Source: Sthenelais limicola
Lineage: Eukaryota; Annelida; Polychaeta; Phyllodocida; Sigalionidae
Assembly: GCA_942159475.1 (NCBI GenBank)
Contig: OW804098.1
Span: 9,774,406-9,838,405 of the forward strand
Direction of reading: 5' to 3'
DNA: 64,000 bases
Shown: piece after piece, positions 1-10,995 of the stretch
Layout of the letters: each line of letters starts with the position of its first letter
How positions within the stretch are numbered: position 1 is the stretch's first letter
Program-made: the position numbers and the translations under genes
Notes under the pieces: generated by a model
Database searches by the model: none
The model's input: the letters and a program-made list of their open reading frames with translations, nothing else
What the model was told of the DNA's origin: nothing

Positions 1-217
1 AAATGTACAATTGGCAGCTCCATACATTTAGTAAATTCTGCTAAATTAAGCTGCAATTTGGTCAATACTAGGTAAATTCGAGAATATTCTACATTGCGTT
101 GATTCTAGCAATCTGTTTGGTTAGGTTGAAATGTATTTTGAACTTTATTTTCGTCTGAAATTTGGGTTATTTGAGAAGATTGGCGAAGTTGAATTGTACA
201 ATTTCTGGCGACTTCAC
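1..217 (+). repeat. Family A element, cut by window edge
   Basis: This is the right part of a family A copy. Its internal text matches the subtype with GCAATTTGGTCAATACTAGG and ends in an imperfect terminal repeat (AATTGTACAATTTCTGGCGA). The left end lies outside the window. Confidence 0.8.
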
Positions 218-280
218 TCAATATTTACGATGCTTGATGTTCACTACGTCTTAAACCACTTTAGGAGTATCTGATACATA

Positions 281-517
281 TGGATCAGATTTTCAGACAA
301 TGTACAATTGCCAGTTCTTCACATTGAGTACATTCTGCTAAATTAGGCTGAAAAATGATGAATACCGGGTATATCTGAGTATATTTGGTACCGCATTGAT
401 TTAAAGTATCAGTTCTGTTATGTTATACTGCATTTTGAAGCTCATTTTTGTCTTAAATGTGGGTTATTGGAAAGGATTGGTGAAGGCGAATTGTATAATT
501 TCTAAAGATCTGACCCA
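281..517 (+). repeat. Family A element, full copy
   Basis: A 237 bp copy with both ends present but mutated (left TGGATCAGATTTTCAGACAA, right ATCTGACCCA). It belongs to the subtype with ATGATGAATACCGGGTATAT in its middle. No open frame of note. Like all family A copies it reads as a non-autonomous inverted-repeat element. Confidence 0.85.
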
Positions 518-527
518 TATGTATATA

Positions 528-764
528 TGGGTCAGATTTTCAGCAAATGTACAATTGGCAGCTGTACACATTGAGTAAGTTCTGCTAAATTAGGCTGCAA
601 TTTGGTCAATACTAGGTAAATTCGAGTATATTCGACCTTGCATTGATTCTAGCAATCTGTTTGGTTAGGTTGAACTGTATTTTGAACTTTATTTTTGTCT
701 GAAATTCAGGTTATTTGAGATGATTAGCGAAGGTGAGTTGTACATTTTCTGAAAACCTGACCCA
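528..764 (+). repeat. Family A element, full copy
   Basis: A 237 bp copy with ends TGGGTCAGATTTTCAGCAAA and its inverse (TTTTCTGAAAACCTGACCCA). It lies 10 bp from the previous copy in a short ATAT-rich spacer, so the two form a near-tandem pair. Confidence 0.9.
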
Positions 765-844
765 TATCATTCTACGAGATCTGCCATCTAGAACGTCTAT
801 AGCTTATTTGCTCATAAACCACAAATTATACCTTAGCATTATTC

Positions 845-1005
845 AATTTGGTCAATACTAGGTAAATTCGAGAATATTCGGCATTGCATTGATTCTAGTA
901 ATCTGTTTGGTTAGGTTGAACTGTATTCGAACTTTATTTTTGTATGAAAATTGGGTTATTTGAGAAGATTGGTGAAGGTGAATTGTACATTTTTCCGAAA
1001 ATCTG
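845..1005 (+). repeat. Family A element, left part missing
   Basis: The internal part and right end of a family A copy. The leftmost ~80 bp, including the left terminal repeat, are absent. Unrelated sequence precedes it. Confidence 0.8.
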
Positions 1006-1269
1006 TCTCCTATATGATACATACTGATACATGGAACTCGGAGCGAGTAATTGAATATTTAATGGGTACCATTTTGTATTATTCTAGAATTAAAGAATGA
1101 TTTATAACCTCAAGACCATGCAGGCAAGCAAGACTGGCCTTAATTGAATGTGTTTCTGCTATGAGAATGAGGTCAAGGGGTGGTTCAGTACTTCCACTTT
1201 CCCTCCCCCTCCCCCGCCCCCTCCCCCACATCGCACATGACAGAACGTTCTCTAACATGGAGACGGTCT

Positions 1270-1570
1270 CTGCTCATTTTACCACTATTCCTCCTCCTCC
1301 TCCTTTTCCTCCTCCTCCTTCTTTTCCTCCCCCTCCTCCTCCTTTTCCTCCCCTCCACCAGTGACCTCCTCCTCCTCCTTTTCCTCCTCCTCCTCTCTTT
1401 CCTCCTCCTCCTTTCCCTCCTCCTCCTTTTCCTCCTTTTCCTCCTCCTCCTCCTTTTCCTCCTCCTCCTTTTCCTCCTCCTCCTTTTCCTCCTCCTCCTC
1501 CTTTTCCTCCTCCTCCTCCTTTTCCTCCTCCTCCTTTTCCTCCTCCTCCTCTTTTTCCTCCTCATGTTCG
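1270..1570. repeat. (TCC)n/TTTTCC pyrimidine tract
   Basis: About 300 bp of nearly pure pyrimidine on the plus strand, built from runs of CCTCCTCCT broken by TTTT. Long reading frames here (poly-Leu, poly-Ser or Arg/Lys) result from the simple repeat and are not genes. Pyrimidine-rich sequence of lower order continues to about 1800. Confidence 0.9.
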
Positions 1571-2849
1571 TCTTCTTCCTCCTTCTCGGTTCCTTCTATC
1601 TACTGCCTTACCATCTCCGCCTGCCCCTCACTCTTTTTCTTCCTCTTCTTTCTCCTCCTCCCCCTCCTCTCCCACCTGTCTACCCCCTGCCCCTCTGCCT
1701 GCCTTTTCTATTCCACCTGCCCCTCTCCCCTTCTGTTTTTTACTTGTATTCTTCCTCCTCTTCTCCTTTCTTCCCTACCCCTCCCCCACATATCTGTCCT
1801 TCTCTCAACAGGTGAGTGCCAGGCCACCGCTCTCCCGCTACTCACTTCTGTTGCCATGGATACTAATAACATCACTCAAGGATAACGAAACAGAATCTCC
1901 TCTCCTCCTCTCCTTAGTCTCTTGCACAGACCCACTATCCACAGGTCTCTGCGGAGCGAGGGTCCAGGTTCATGGACTACTCCTCTCCTCCGTTCTTCCC
2001 CAAACTTGTTAATGTTATGTTTTAATACCGTCTCCACACAGTGGCACTAAGGTAGGCGTAATATAATGAGAAGAAATACATAACAAGTTGACATGTGAAC
2101 AGTCCTATAGACGTGACAAACAATAAACTGAATTGGGAAACACATTTGAACAGTCTAGGCTCAAAGTTGAAAGAGTCCCTTCAAACAAAGGGGAATCCTC
2201 TCTCCTCAAACCGCAAAGTGCCATTATAATTCCATTAAGACCGCAAAATGTCATTATATTCCCATTAAAACGCCGAGTCTTAGGCCAGGAAACTGATTAG
2301 TGAAGTAGGCTGACATACCATTCTTATCAGATCTGAGGGTTTGGACCTAGAGTGAGCACATGAAGGAAGTCCTAAACATGATAAACCATAAACGGCTAGA
2401 GAGGACGATTTTTTTTTATTTTTTTTTTTTTTTAATTTCACTTTAGGCCATGCGGTTACAATTAAATATATGAGATATAAAGAAAAAAAGAAAAACGCAA
2501 ATATACCCTACCCGGGTGTCTTCGTGCGTTGCGTTTATGAGCATAGCGAGCTATAGCGGGAAGTTTTGAATAAAGTCTAAATTACAATTCAAGCACTTTC
2601 GAGTATTTCCAATAAAAAGTGTAATGCATATATTCACAGCCCCATAAAGTATGTTCTTAACATCAACTCTTTTGATAATTGTTATTCACAATCTCTGTCA
2701 TAATTCTGGTACATTGTTAATGCTGGGTCTTCTTACTACTCCCCCACCCTCCTACCTCCCTCCCTCTGCTTCCCCCTCCACCACATACCACATGCTTGCC
2801 CCTCCAGACCCCTTGCCCCATTCTACAGGTATCCCCCTCCATATATATA
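1571..2849. other. Unassigned spacer
   Basis: No gene or family member recognised. It holds a pyrimidine-rich stretch to ~1810, a T/A homopolymer run near 2408-2436 and C-rich text near 2740-2830. The ORFs are short and of low complexity. Confidence 0.5.
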
Positions 2850-3082
2850 TGGGTCAGATTTCCAGAAAATGCACAATCTACAGTTCTGCGCATCTCTCAA
2901 AATCTGCTCAATTAGAGTGAAAAATGATAAATACTAGGTATATCTGAGTATATTCTGTATTGTATTCATTCAATAAATCTGTCTGGTTGTGTTGAACTGT
3001 ATTTTGAACCTGATTTTCGTCTTAAATCTGTGTGATTTCAGAAGATTGGTGAAGGCGAATTGTACATTTTCTGAAAATCTGG
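2850..3082 (+). repeat. Family A element
   Basis: A copy of a third A subtype (middle text TGATAAATACTAGGTATATC). The left end is intact; the right end stops at ATTTTCTGAAAATCTGG, losing the last bases. It is followed by a C-rich tract (3095-3175). Confidence 0.85.
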
Positions 3083-3534
3083 CGGAACGCCCTTTCCCCT
3101 ACCCCTCCCCCTCCACCCCCCCCCCCTCCCCCTCCACTCCCCCTCCACCCCATCCTCCCCCTCCCCTCCCAGGGTAGTCACAAGCACCTGGTTGGTGGGA
3201 AATAGATCTATGACGCTCCACATATATGCAAATGAGAGACGCATGACGTGATTGTGTAATTGTCAGGTAGGAATGACAGTGACTTGGCCGATACTTGGGA
3301 CAAGAATCGCTCATCACGGCTGGACAGGGTTATAAGAGATAAGAAGCAAGTAGGCTTGCACATTTTACAGGTAAGTGATTATTTATTACATTTATTAAAG
3401 TTATAAACCAGCGCCATATACAACGCTGCAGGTAGGAGTTCAGGGGATTAATGCATGAACAATGAAGGTGTCTTTGTCAAACTTTGTCTTGAGAAGGGTG
3501 GAGTGATTTTTTTTTTAAGATTTTATTTCCACTG

Positions 3535-3960
3535 GGTACAACACCTCCAATGATATGGTCCTGGGTAAGACCATAAAGTCCCTTTTTTGTCTCTTTTCTC
3601 TGCCTTTCTCTCCCTTCTTCTCTATCTCTATTTCCTGGGTATGATCCTAAACTGCCTCCCTCTCAGCTCTCCCGCCCTTGATATAACAATATTAAATGTT
3701 TATACTGCCGCGTCTACCTACTAATATTAAATGTGTTGATAAGGGCGTAAAGCAACCAATCTCACTCACTCACACACTCTCAGCTCTCCCGCCCTTGATA
3801 TAACCATATTAAATGTGTTGATAAGGGCTTAAAGCAACCAATCTCACTCACTCACACACTCTCAGCTCTCCCGCCCTTGATATAACCATATTAAATGTGT
3901 TGATAAGGGCGTAAAGCAACCCATCTCACTCACTCACTCACCTCCAATGATAGTAGGATG
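3535..3960 (+). repeat. Retroposon 3' end with tandem triplication
   Basis: The segment CCCGCCCTTGATATAACNAT ... GTGTTGATAAGGGCGTAAAGC plus a (CTCA)n tail occurs three times in tandem (from about 3661, 3780 and 3859). The same text, with its upstream CT-rich part, appears once at 44076-44275. An ending in a short variable microsatellite tail fits the 3' end of a non-LTR retroposon. The clade is not recognised. Confidence 0.55.
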
Positions 3961-4117
3961 TTCTGGTGGAACCCAGCTTGTGGGAACATATATTTACATC
4001 ACAGGTAGAGAATGTATGTACAATAATGAATATAGTATGAATTGATATGAGTTATGATTAATGTTCTTTTTGTAATTCAGATCTGTATTGAGGTATTGGT
4101 GGGTTACATTGCGATGT

Positions 4118-4464
4118 GGCCAAAAAAAAAATAGGTGTGTTTCCGATTTATCTGGCTGAAAACTAGGTTGGGGGGTGGTAACTTTTTTGTTGTTGTTTGG
4201 AAACCTCCTCCCAGGAACTAAAAAAAAATGTCTTTTTCATTACAATAGTTGTTTTGAACATGGGAAATGTGCCTTTTGACAGTTCCAGGTTAGGAAAACC
4301 CGTTTTCCTGCTTTTATAAGCTTTTTTTGTCAAAAAATCCAAAAAAAGTAAGATATGATGGGGAAAAAATCAGGTATGGTAAAAACAAATTTAGGTAGGG
4401 TAAGGTTTTTCTAGGTAGGGGGGGGGGGGTAAATCGGAAACACACCTATTTATTTTTTTTGGCC
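4118..4464. mobile_element. Inverted-repeat element (MITE-like)
   Basis: The left end GGCCAAAAAAAAAATAGGTG, continuing TGTTTCCGATTTA, is matched at the right end by its inverse (TAAATCGGAAACACACCTAT then ATTTTTTTTGGCC), about 32 bp. The 347 bp interior has no coding potential. TGT stands directly outside both ends and may be a target duplication. Only one copy is in the window. Confidence 0.7.
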
Positions 4465-4567
4465 TGTTCATTCCATATAGTGAGATAACACCACAGGTCG
4501 CCCACAGGCGGTCTTCCTCATGCCATTTAAAAATTTATTTTATAAACGAAACAATTCTTTTCATATC

Positions 4568-4916
4568 AATAGGGGACTTGCATAGCCGCCATTTTGAATC
4601 TTGATTCGCATGGAATTATGGGAGTAATGGTACAGTCTAAAATCTATAGAAAACTTGCAATGTCCAGGATGAAATATTTATCAATGCTCTAATATTATGT
4701 CTATGTACCGTACATGTTCCCATAACACAAATCCCCATCTTCCCCATCATGCATTTGGTTTACATAGATCATTTATACAAGCTATGATATTAGTGATAAC
4801 ATTCTTGCAATTTTCGATAAAAATATTGCTAAATATTTGGAGGTCAGATTTCATCAGAATCCATCCCAAGATGCACTGTAACAGACATGTGCAGTGAGAC
4901 ATGCAACTCCCCTATT
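4568..4916 (+). mobile_element. Family B element (MITE-like), copy 1
   Basis: A 349 bp element with ends AATAGGGGACTTGCAT and ATGCAACTCCCCTATT, a ~16 bp terminal inverted repeat with one mismatch. It shares its interior with copies at 16573, 22787 and 49282. The short open frame inside has no recognisable protein. Confidence 0.8.
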
Positions 4917-5881
4917 AACGGCCATTTAAACTTTTTCAAGCGCTGCCTGCCCAATGAATTCTAGGTTCATTTTCAATTATTCCGGTGCCTATATACCCTA
5001 ATCAAACAACAATTTAACATTTACTTTTGAACATAAAACTTATACACCACCATAAAGCATTGTGGATAGGGATCCCAACTTTGAAAAGGTGATGTGTACA
5101 CACATTTTCGGTTACCATAGCAACATTTAATTAGATTGATCCAAAGGAAAAGATGCGGTACTCCTTTAAGGCATGTTCTAATCCATTGAAGATCAAAAGT
5201 ATACTACCACTACAATAATAGTCCCGGTATATTTCCATATTTCGTGAACCATATGGCTAAGTATAGGAATGAAATCTTTATTGAAATCAAAATCAGAATT
5301 GCCTGAGTAGCCTTGTTGTTTTTATTAATCGTCCTTTTTTTTTATTTTCTGTGATGTGACGGTGAAAAAAATCCAAAAATGTTCAAGTGTTTGATATTAC
5401 CCTTAATGGGTGTAATGATTATGATTATGTCTATATCATTAAAACTAATGCCAGTAATTTGACACACGCTATCATGATCAGCTAAATGGTTAAATGCTAA
5501 ATACGATTAAATCTAAGAACATTTATATATTATCTCGAACTAGAAATGGAATGTTGTATTGTTTTTGACTTGGGTCTGTCAGAATACCACTGTACCACAG
5601 AAACCAGCTCAATAAAATTTCTTTAAAAAAAATACAGGCATATTTAGACATGAAAAGTGATAATAAACCGTGTCCTAACAGATTCAAGTAACTCTCACAT
5701 TGTTTTATTTTAATTTCATTTCAGGCAAATAAACATGTTTAAACATTGATATAAAAAGACGCAATATTCCTCAGGGAAGTTTTCTTACGCATACATACTA
5801 TTAATATCATCACTACGAAGACTTCATTCCGTCTCCATTCTACTTCAAACAACATGAAAAAGTACTACTCTTAGAACCATA
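4917..5881. other. Unassigned AT-rich spacer
   Basis: No gene, repeat family or RNA recognised between the B and A elements. Confidence 0.5.
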
Positions 5882-6116
5882 TGGGTCAGATTTTCAGAAA
5901 ATGTACAATTGGCAGCTGTACACATTTAGTAAATTCTGCTAAATCAGGCTGCAATTTGGTCAATACTAGGTAAATTCGAGTATATTCACCATTGCATTGA
6001 TTCTAGCAATCTGTTTGGTTAGGTTGAACTATATTTTGATGTTTATTTTCGTCTGAAATTTGTTTTTTTTTAGAAGATTGGCGAAGTTGAATTGTACATT
6101 TCCTGAAAATCTGAAC
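5882..6116 (+). repeat. Family A element
   Basis: Nearly full copy of the GCAATTTGGTCAATACTAGG subtype. The right terminal repeat is mutated at its tip (CTGAACTATA). Confidence 0.85.
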
Positions 6117-6492
6117 TATATACAGACTTGAGTATTATATTCTGCCCTAATACACATACAACAATACTGCAATAGAACATTTTATCTGTAACTACATTGC
6201 ATTGAATATCAGACTCATCGCTAACCAAGCCATAGTTATGCTCATCCACCCAACGCGTTCACAATAATTGCGTGTTTTTACATAAATATAACAGATAAAA
6301 CAGTCGATTATAATACATTCATATGATTGACACTGAGTGGGTAGTTACTCATATTGTATTATAGATTCATAGCTAATATATATGTATTTACTGTATAATG
6401 AATAGGACGGGTGAGGGCAGCTTGGATTGGCCGCGATAATTTCACACGAACGAGTGGAATTATCCAAGTGGTACACAATTGTGCACTGAGGC

Positions 6493-6583
6493 CAGGGGCC
6501 CGTTGCTCCGTTTCTCGCTAACCATTTCCCCATTGAAAGTGTATGGGAAAATAGTTAGCGAGAAACAGAGCAACGGGCCCCTG
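6493..6583. repeat. Fold-back hairpin, ~39 bp arms
   Basis: CAGGGGCCCGTTGCTCCGTT at the left is matched by the inverse at the right (ending AACAGAGCAACGGGCCCCTG), with only a few mismatches over ~39 bp and a ~12 bp loop. It has the form of a very short fold-back transposon or a hairpin RNA source. One copy only. Confidence 0.75.
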
Positions 6584-6761
6584 TTGATATGTGAGGACTT
6601 GGATGCGCTATATTAATTAAACACTTTACATGCGTTAATTAGTTTATCACACGCCAGGTTTATCACAGGTTAGTGTTTCTTATCTGTCAGGGTCATTCAT
6701 CTCCTCTCACTCCCCAGTTATTCTGTAAATTATGGGATCATGACCTGGTACTAATAATATA

Positions 6762-6996
6762 TGGGTCAGATTTTCAGAAAATGTACAATCCGCCTTCACC
6801 AATTCTCTCAAAAAACCCACATTTAAGACATAAATAAGGTTCAAAACACAGTCCAACATAACCAAACAGATCAATTGAATCAAGACAATACTAAAATACT
6901 CAGATATACCTCGTATTTATATTTTTCAGCCTAATTCAGCAGAATTTACTAAATGTGTAGAGCTGCCAATTGTACATTGTCTGAAAATCTGATCCA
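6762..6996 (-). repeat. Family A element, full copy
   Basis: Full-length copy in reverse orientation (starts ...CCGCCTTCACCAATTCTCTC). Both terminal repeats are present; the right tip reads GATCCA. Confidence 0.85.
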
Positions 6997-7160
6997 TATA
7001 TCATGTCTGATTCACCTGGAATTGGGTTGAGTTATTGAGGGTGAATAGGTCGAACTATCGAGCTCTATTCACCCCGTGCACAGGTACATAGAAGCTTGTG
7101 ACGATCTTGTGACGGGTCAAATGCCTTGTTTGCCTCAAATTACCTACTTGTTTTGTGATA

Positions 7161-7291
7161 TGGGTCAGATTTTCAGAAAATGTACAATTCACCTTCACCA
7201 ATCCTCTCAAATAACCCACATTAAAGACAAAAATCAGGTTCAAAATACAGTTCAACATTACCTAACAGGTTATTTGAATCAAAGCAATATC
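7161..7291 (-). repeat. Family A element, truncated
   Basis: The first ~131 bp of a reverse copy. It stops abruptly at AAAGCAATATC, where the inverted duplicated segment begins. Confidence 0.8.
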
Positions 7292-8345
7292 AAGGGTGGG
7301 GGAGGGGTAGGGGGACATCACATTAATTCTACCAAATCTCCCGGGTTTGAACAGTATTTGTTGTCAAATTGAATAAAGATCCGGTGTTGGAAAAAACCCT
7401 CAAACAATGATATATATATATGAATGATGAACACCTCTTTATCAAACACGCACTTGCTCTGAAAACAACGTATCTAGAGTGATTTACGCATAGTGCGTAT
7501 TTCACTAATGATTTACGTGGGGTTTTCTTTACTATGATTACTGGTAAAATTCAAATTTAATACTCAATTTGTTTCTATTTTCATTAAAAGCATAATTAAA
7601 AGCATGGGCATCATTAAAAGCATACGCAACTCGTGCAATGTTCACGCTGTTTCAACCAACTCGTTAGTTAACCTGCGACAAACAATTGTTGCCAGCCCCA
7701 CATGGGCAAATATTGCCCATTTTTGCCCATTAGGGCAAATTTGATCAAATTTGACATAGTTATAGGAATTTTGTGTAACTATGAACTATAGTGTATTTAA
7801 TATTACCATAAAGCATAAATTATGGAAATTCATTTTCTAGTACTTTTTTCCATGACAACTCAAGGGGGATTGAATGGTAACTATGGAAACAATGTAACAG
7901 TTTAGGGCTTATTTTTATCACTTTTCCTGTTTGTATTTAGCTATTTTGAGAAATTTGCCTTTACCAAAAATACCTTAAATTCATAATAATTGTATTTTGT
8001 TATATAATAGCTGATAAGCCTAATTCAGTTAAGAAATACTGTTACTTAAATTCTTCCCTGCAATGATGAAATGTAATAGATTTGCATCTTCAGGACATAA
8101 CGAAAATCGTAATTGATCTGTGAGAGTGTAACTGTTGTCTATTGCCTGAATAAAAAAACAAACGTTGGGAAAAAAATAATGAACATGATGTACTAAAGTA
8201 AAAGATTCATGGGCGAGAATATTACTTTTTAATATTGTAGAGGTCACGACTCAGGTTACGGCTGCAGGAGCACAGTAACAAAGTTCTCATGTGAACAAAA
8301 ATACCAAAAAACACAAGCAGTGTGGGAGACCGGGAGGATTATTTA
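7292..8345 (+). repeat. Inverted ~1 kb duplication, arm 1
   Basis: Two blocks (about 7292-7590 and 7950-8345) recur in reverse complement at about 20100-20640 and 18605-18990, in mirrored order and next to family A elements. The arms are visibly diverged, with point changes and small indels. The middle parts (about 0.36 kb here, 1.1 kb in the other arm) do not align by eye. No protein is apparent. It could be an old larger transposon or an inverted segmental duplication. Confidence 0.65.
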
Positions 8346-8347
8346 AA

Positions 8348-8411
8348 GGGTCAGATTTTCAGAAAATGTACAATTCGCCTTCACCAATCCTCTCAAATAA
8401 CCCACATTTAA
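8348..8411 (-). repeat. Family A element, piece 1 of 3
   Basis: The left end of a reverse-oriented family A copy (GGGTCAGATTTTCAGAAAAT to CCCACATTTAA). It is interrupted at a TTAA by the piggyBac-like insertion; the copy resumes at 9355. Confidence 0.85.
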
Positions 8412-9354
8412 TTAACCCATTCGAGGCGCGCGGGAAAACTGCGTCAGCTGTTGAGAACGCACGTCAGCAAATTGCGTCACTATGGGAGCGCCACTACAAT
8501 GTAGTAATGTTCCCTATGCAACGTTGTCATACCTGACGTCACAGTCACGCCGGGCGAGGCATGACGCACATTTGCCTGCATTAACAACATGTACTTTTCA
8601 ATTCTCTGTGATTCCTTTATTTTACCACCAAATATTCCGAGATTTGGTATTATAATAGAATAGATGATACTCATCGTGGATGGTGCATAGTTTTTATATG
8701 AATGATTGGATTTGCAATGGAAAATGAGGTAAAACATAGATTTCGTAAGCATCATGGCAGGTGTAACAATGGCGGACATTATGAACCTAATATTATTAAG
8801 ACATAAGGAGTGAAAAACAGGATTAACTTTTATAAATTAATTATGATGGGAAGGAAAGGTATGTAAGGTACTTTTTAATGATATATCATGTTGTATAAAG
8901 GTGACAAATTTAATTTTCGAACGCTTTTTATTTGTGTATGATCATTCATCTTTTCTTGGAAAATGCGTCGGCGCCACCCGCCGTCGGCGCCATTACTGAA
9001 TGTCGTCTGGTGCCGCAATAATCGCACCATTATATTTATTGAATGGGATGAGTAATAACCAATGGCAATGATTTTAATTTTACTAAATAGAAGAGATATC
9101 ATATAGAAATAAGGTTTTAAAAGAACAGTAATGAAGAACAATTTTTTTTCGAAATAAAATGCCTTTTCCCCAAACCATACTTTATAATGCATTAATGCAA
9201 GCCACGCCCTATGGACGGTAATGCATTAATGCAAGCCACGCCCTATGGACGGTAATGCATTAATGCATGCCACGCCCCTATCATGGGAATGCATAAATGC
9301 ATGCCACGCCCCCCCTCACAGGAATGCATTTATGCATTCCACGCCCCTAATGGG
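8412..9354. mobile_element. piggyBac-like non-autonomous element
   Basis: About 940 bp inserted in a family A copy exactly at the TTAA that intact copies show (CACATTTAAGACAAAAATGA). TTAA stands on both sides, and the ends read TTAACCCATT / AATGGGTTAA, the CCC-type tips and TTAA target of piggyBac elements. Near the right end (9183-9350) five subterminal units each carry ATGCATNNATGCA plus CCACGCCC. The two ORFs of about 100 codons show no transposase. It is therefore probably mobilised in trans. Confidence 0.75.
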
Positions 9355-9402
9355 TTAAGACAAAAATGAGCTTCAAAATGCAGTTTGGAGGTTCCCAAAG
9401 GG
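9355..9402 (-). repeat. Family A element, piece 2 of 3
   Basis: TTAAGACAAAAATGAGCTTC onward to GCAGTTT continues the A copy begun at 8348. It is then interrupted by a second insertion. Confidence 0.8.
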
Positions 9403-10862
9403 CCCTTAGACCCCTACATGAATAGGTAGTCATGGTTATACAAAGAGTATGACATAACTCAACACTACTCCCAGATACCTTGTCTGTCCCATCCCCCCCC
9501 CCCCCCTACTACTACACCTCATCACTCATACCTCCGCTCATTATCCCCTTTTTTCACACAATATTTAACGATCAAGACTGTATTTGACCTCACTCACAAT
9601 TATTGATAATAAAATGTATAAGCTGAGAATTCAGGGTGTGAAGGAAGACCGGGTCTGACCCGAGTCACATTAAAGGGTCAGTCAACGGGTTCATGGTCAC
9701 TTTTAGGACAATAAACTTCATGGAGCCATAAATACAACACCCAAGTCTCGATTTTTTTACTTCCATTTATGTCTAACTTATAGTCACTTACAGGCATAAA
9801 TTGAGAAATCCTAGTTGAAAAAGTCTGTTTAGCACAAGAGGGCACTGAGAGTGCTGTGTGATGTCACAAAGCTGTGCCAGAAATGAACATAATATCTCTA
9901 CCTTCTCCCCCAATCTCACAGCAATTGAAGTAGTTATGCAATACAGCTAAATACCTGTTCAAGAACCAGGGGGGGCCTGGGGGGCACCGACGCCCCTAAA
10001 CCCCTAAAATGGACTCTGTGCCGCCCCCCTAACTCTGAGGAACACAGGGCCTCTAAATGGCCTCTAAAGCACTACCAGAATTTGCACATTCCTTCAAACC
10101 AGTGATGTAATTCACTCCCAATAACCCCATATTTTCTTTTAGCTTAATAATTCTTTTAATATTAAAATATATTTCTATAATTTTCAGGGCCTCTATACAG
10201 TTATGATTGTTCTTCATTTGGACAATTTGGGGTTTTCAGATATAACCTTTTCCCATAGGAAACATCACAGGGTCCAGTAAAATCTAAATTCTAGACAAGA
10301 TAAACCTATATATGCCTCAAATGTGAGGACTCAAGATGGTCTCAAGAGAGACAATTAATTTTGTTCATTTTATTTTCTCAAAAAGTTTTTTTGTTGTGCA
10401 AAAAAATTGGGTTGTCATTTTTGTTAGACAAATAAGAGTTGTGGGGCCTTTATTTCATTGTCTTTAGGCAAATAAACTGTTATGCATTACAATGACAATA
10501 CAAACAGGCAAATTCAGAAGATTCTGACCTCAAGTGTGCCCCCCCCTAGACCTGCCTTCTGGTACTGCCCCTGGCACACCTGTGTTGTTCAAACTCCTTC
10601 CGCCCACCCCACCCTCCTTCTTTCTCGCAGCAATTATGAGAGTTGTTTGTTATGTTCATTGCATATACATTTCAAGATTGGGGCAGCTTTATGACGTAGG
10701 CAAACAGTGGCGCCTTGAATGGAGTGTTAAACTGTGGAACTACTTTTTCACTCCTTTAAATGGGTAAAAATTACTAAATAATAACTTGAATTAAGTAAAA
10801 CCGGGGTGGTTACATTTCAATAGTAGCAAGGAAATGGATTTGCTCATAATATTTGGGGGTTT
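9403..10862. mobile_element. Unidentified 1.46 kb insertion in an A copy
   Basis: A family A copy is broken after GCAGTTT (9402) and resumes at about 10863 (CACTTTAAATCAATGTGATA), so this stretch is an insertion or a replacement; about a dozen A bases are missing at the junction. It holds C-rich text (9496-9516, 9970-10030) and a 45 bp block around AAGACCGGGTCTGACCCGA shared with 17520-17550. No ends, ORF or family recognised. Confidence 0.5.
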
Positions 10863-10995
10863 ACTGACACTTTAAATCAATGTGATACCAAATATACTCA
10901 GATATACCCGGTATTCATCATTTTTCAGCCTAATTTAGGAGATATTCCTAAATGTGTAGAGCTGCCAATTGTACATTTTCTGAAAATCCGACGCA
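10863..10995 (-). repeat. Family A element, piece 3 of 3
   Basis: The right half of the A copy begun at 8348, ending in GTACATTTTCTGAAAATCCG then ACGCA. It confirms that two insertions split one A copy. Confidence 0.8.

Noticed and set aside
1161..1885. Overlapping long frames on both strands
   Set aside because: They lie in (TCC)n sequence; all frames of such a repeat stay open and give poly-Leu, Ser, Pro or Arg.
7076..7372. Small frames inside family A copies (also 8291, 20175, 22353, 23615)
   Set aside because: They recur only because the element recurs, are not conserved between subtypes and have no protein features.
8480..9192. Two ~100-codon frames as a transposase of the piggyBac-like element
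   Set aside because: No DDD-type motif, no similarity I can see, and too short.
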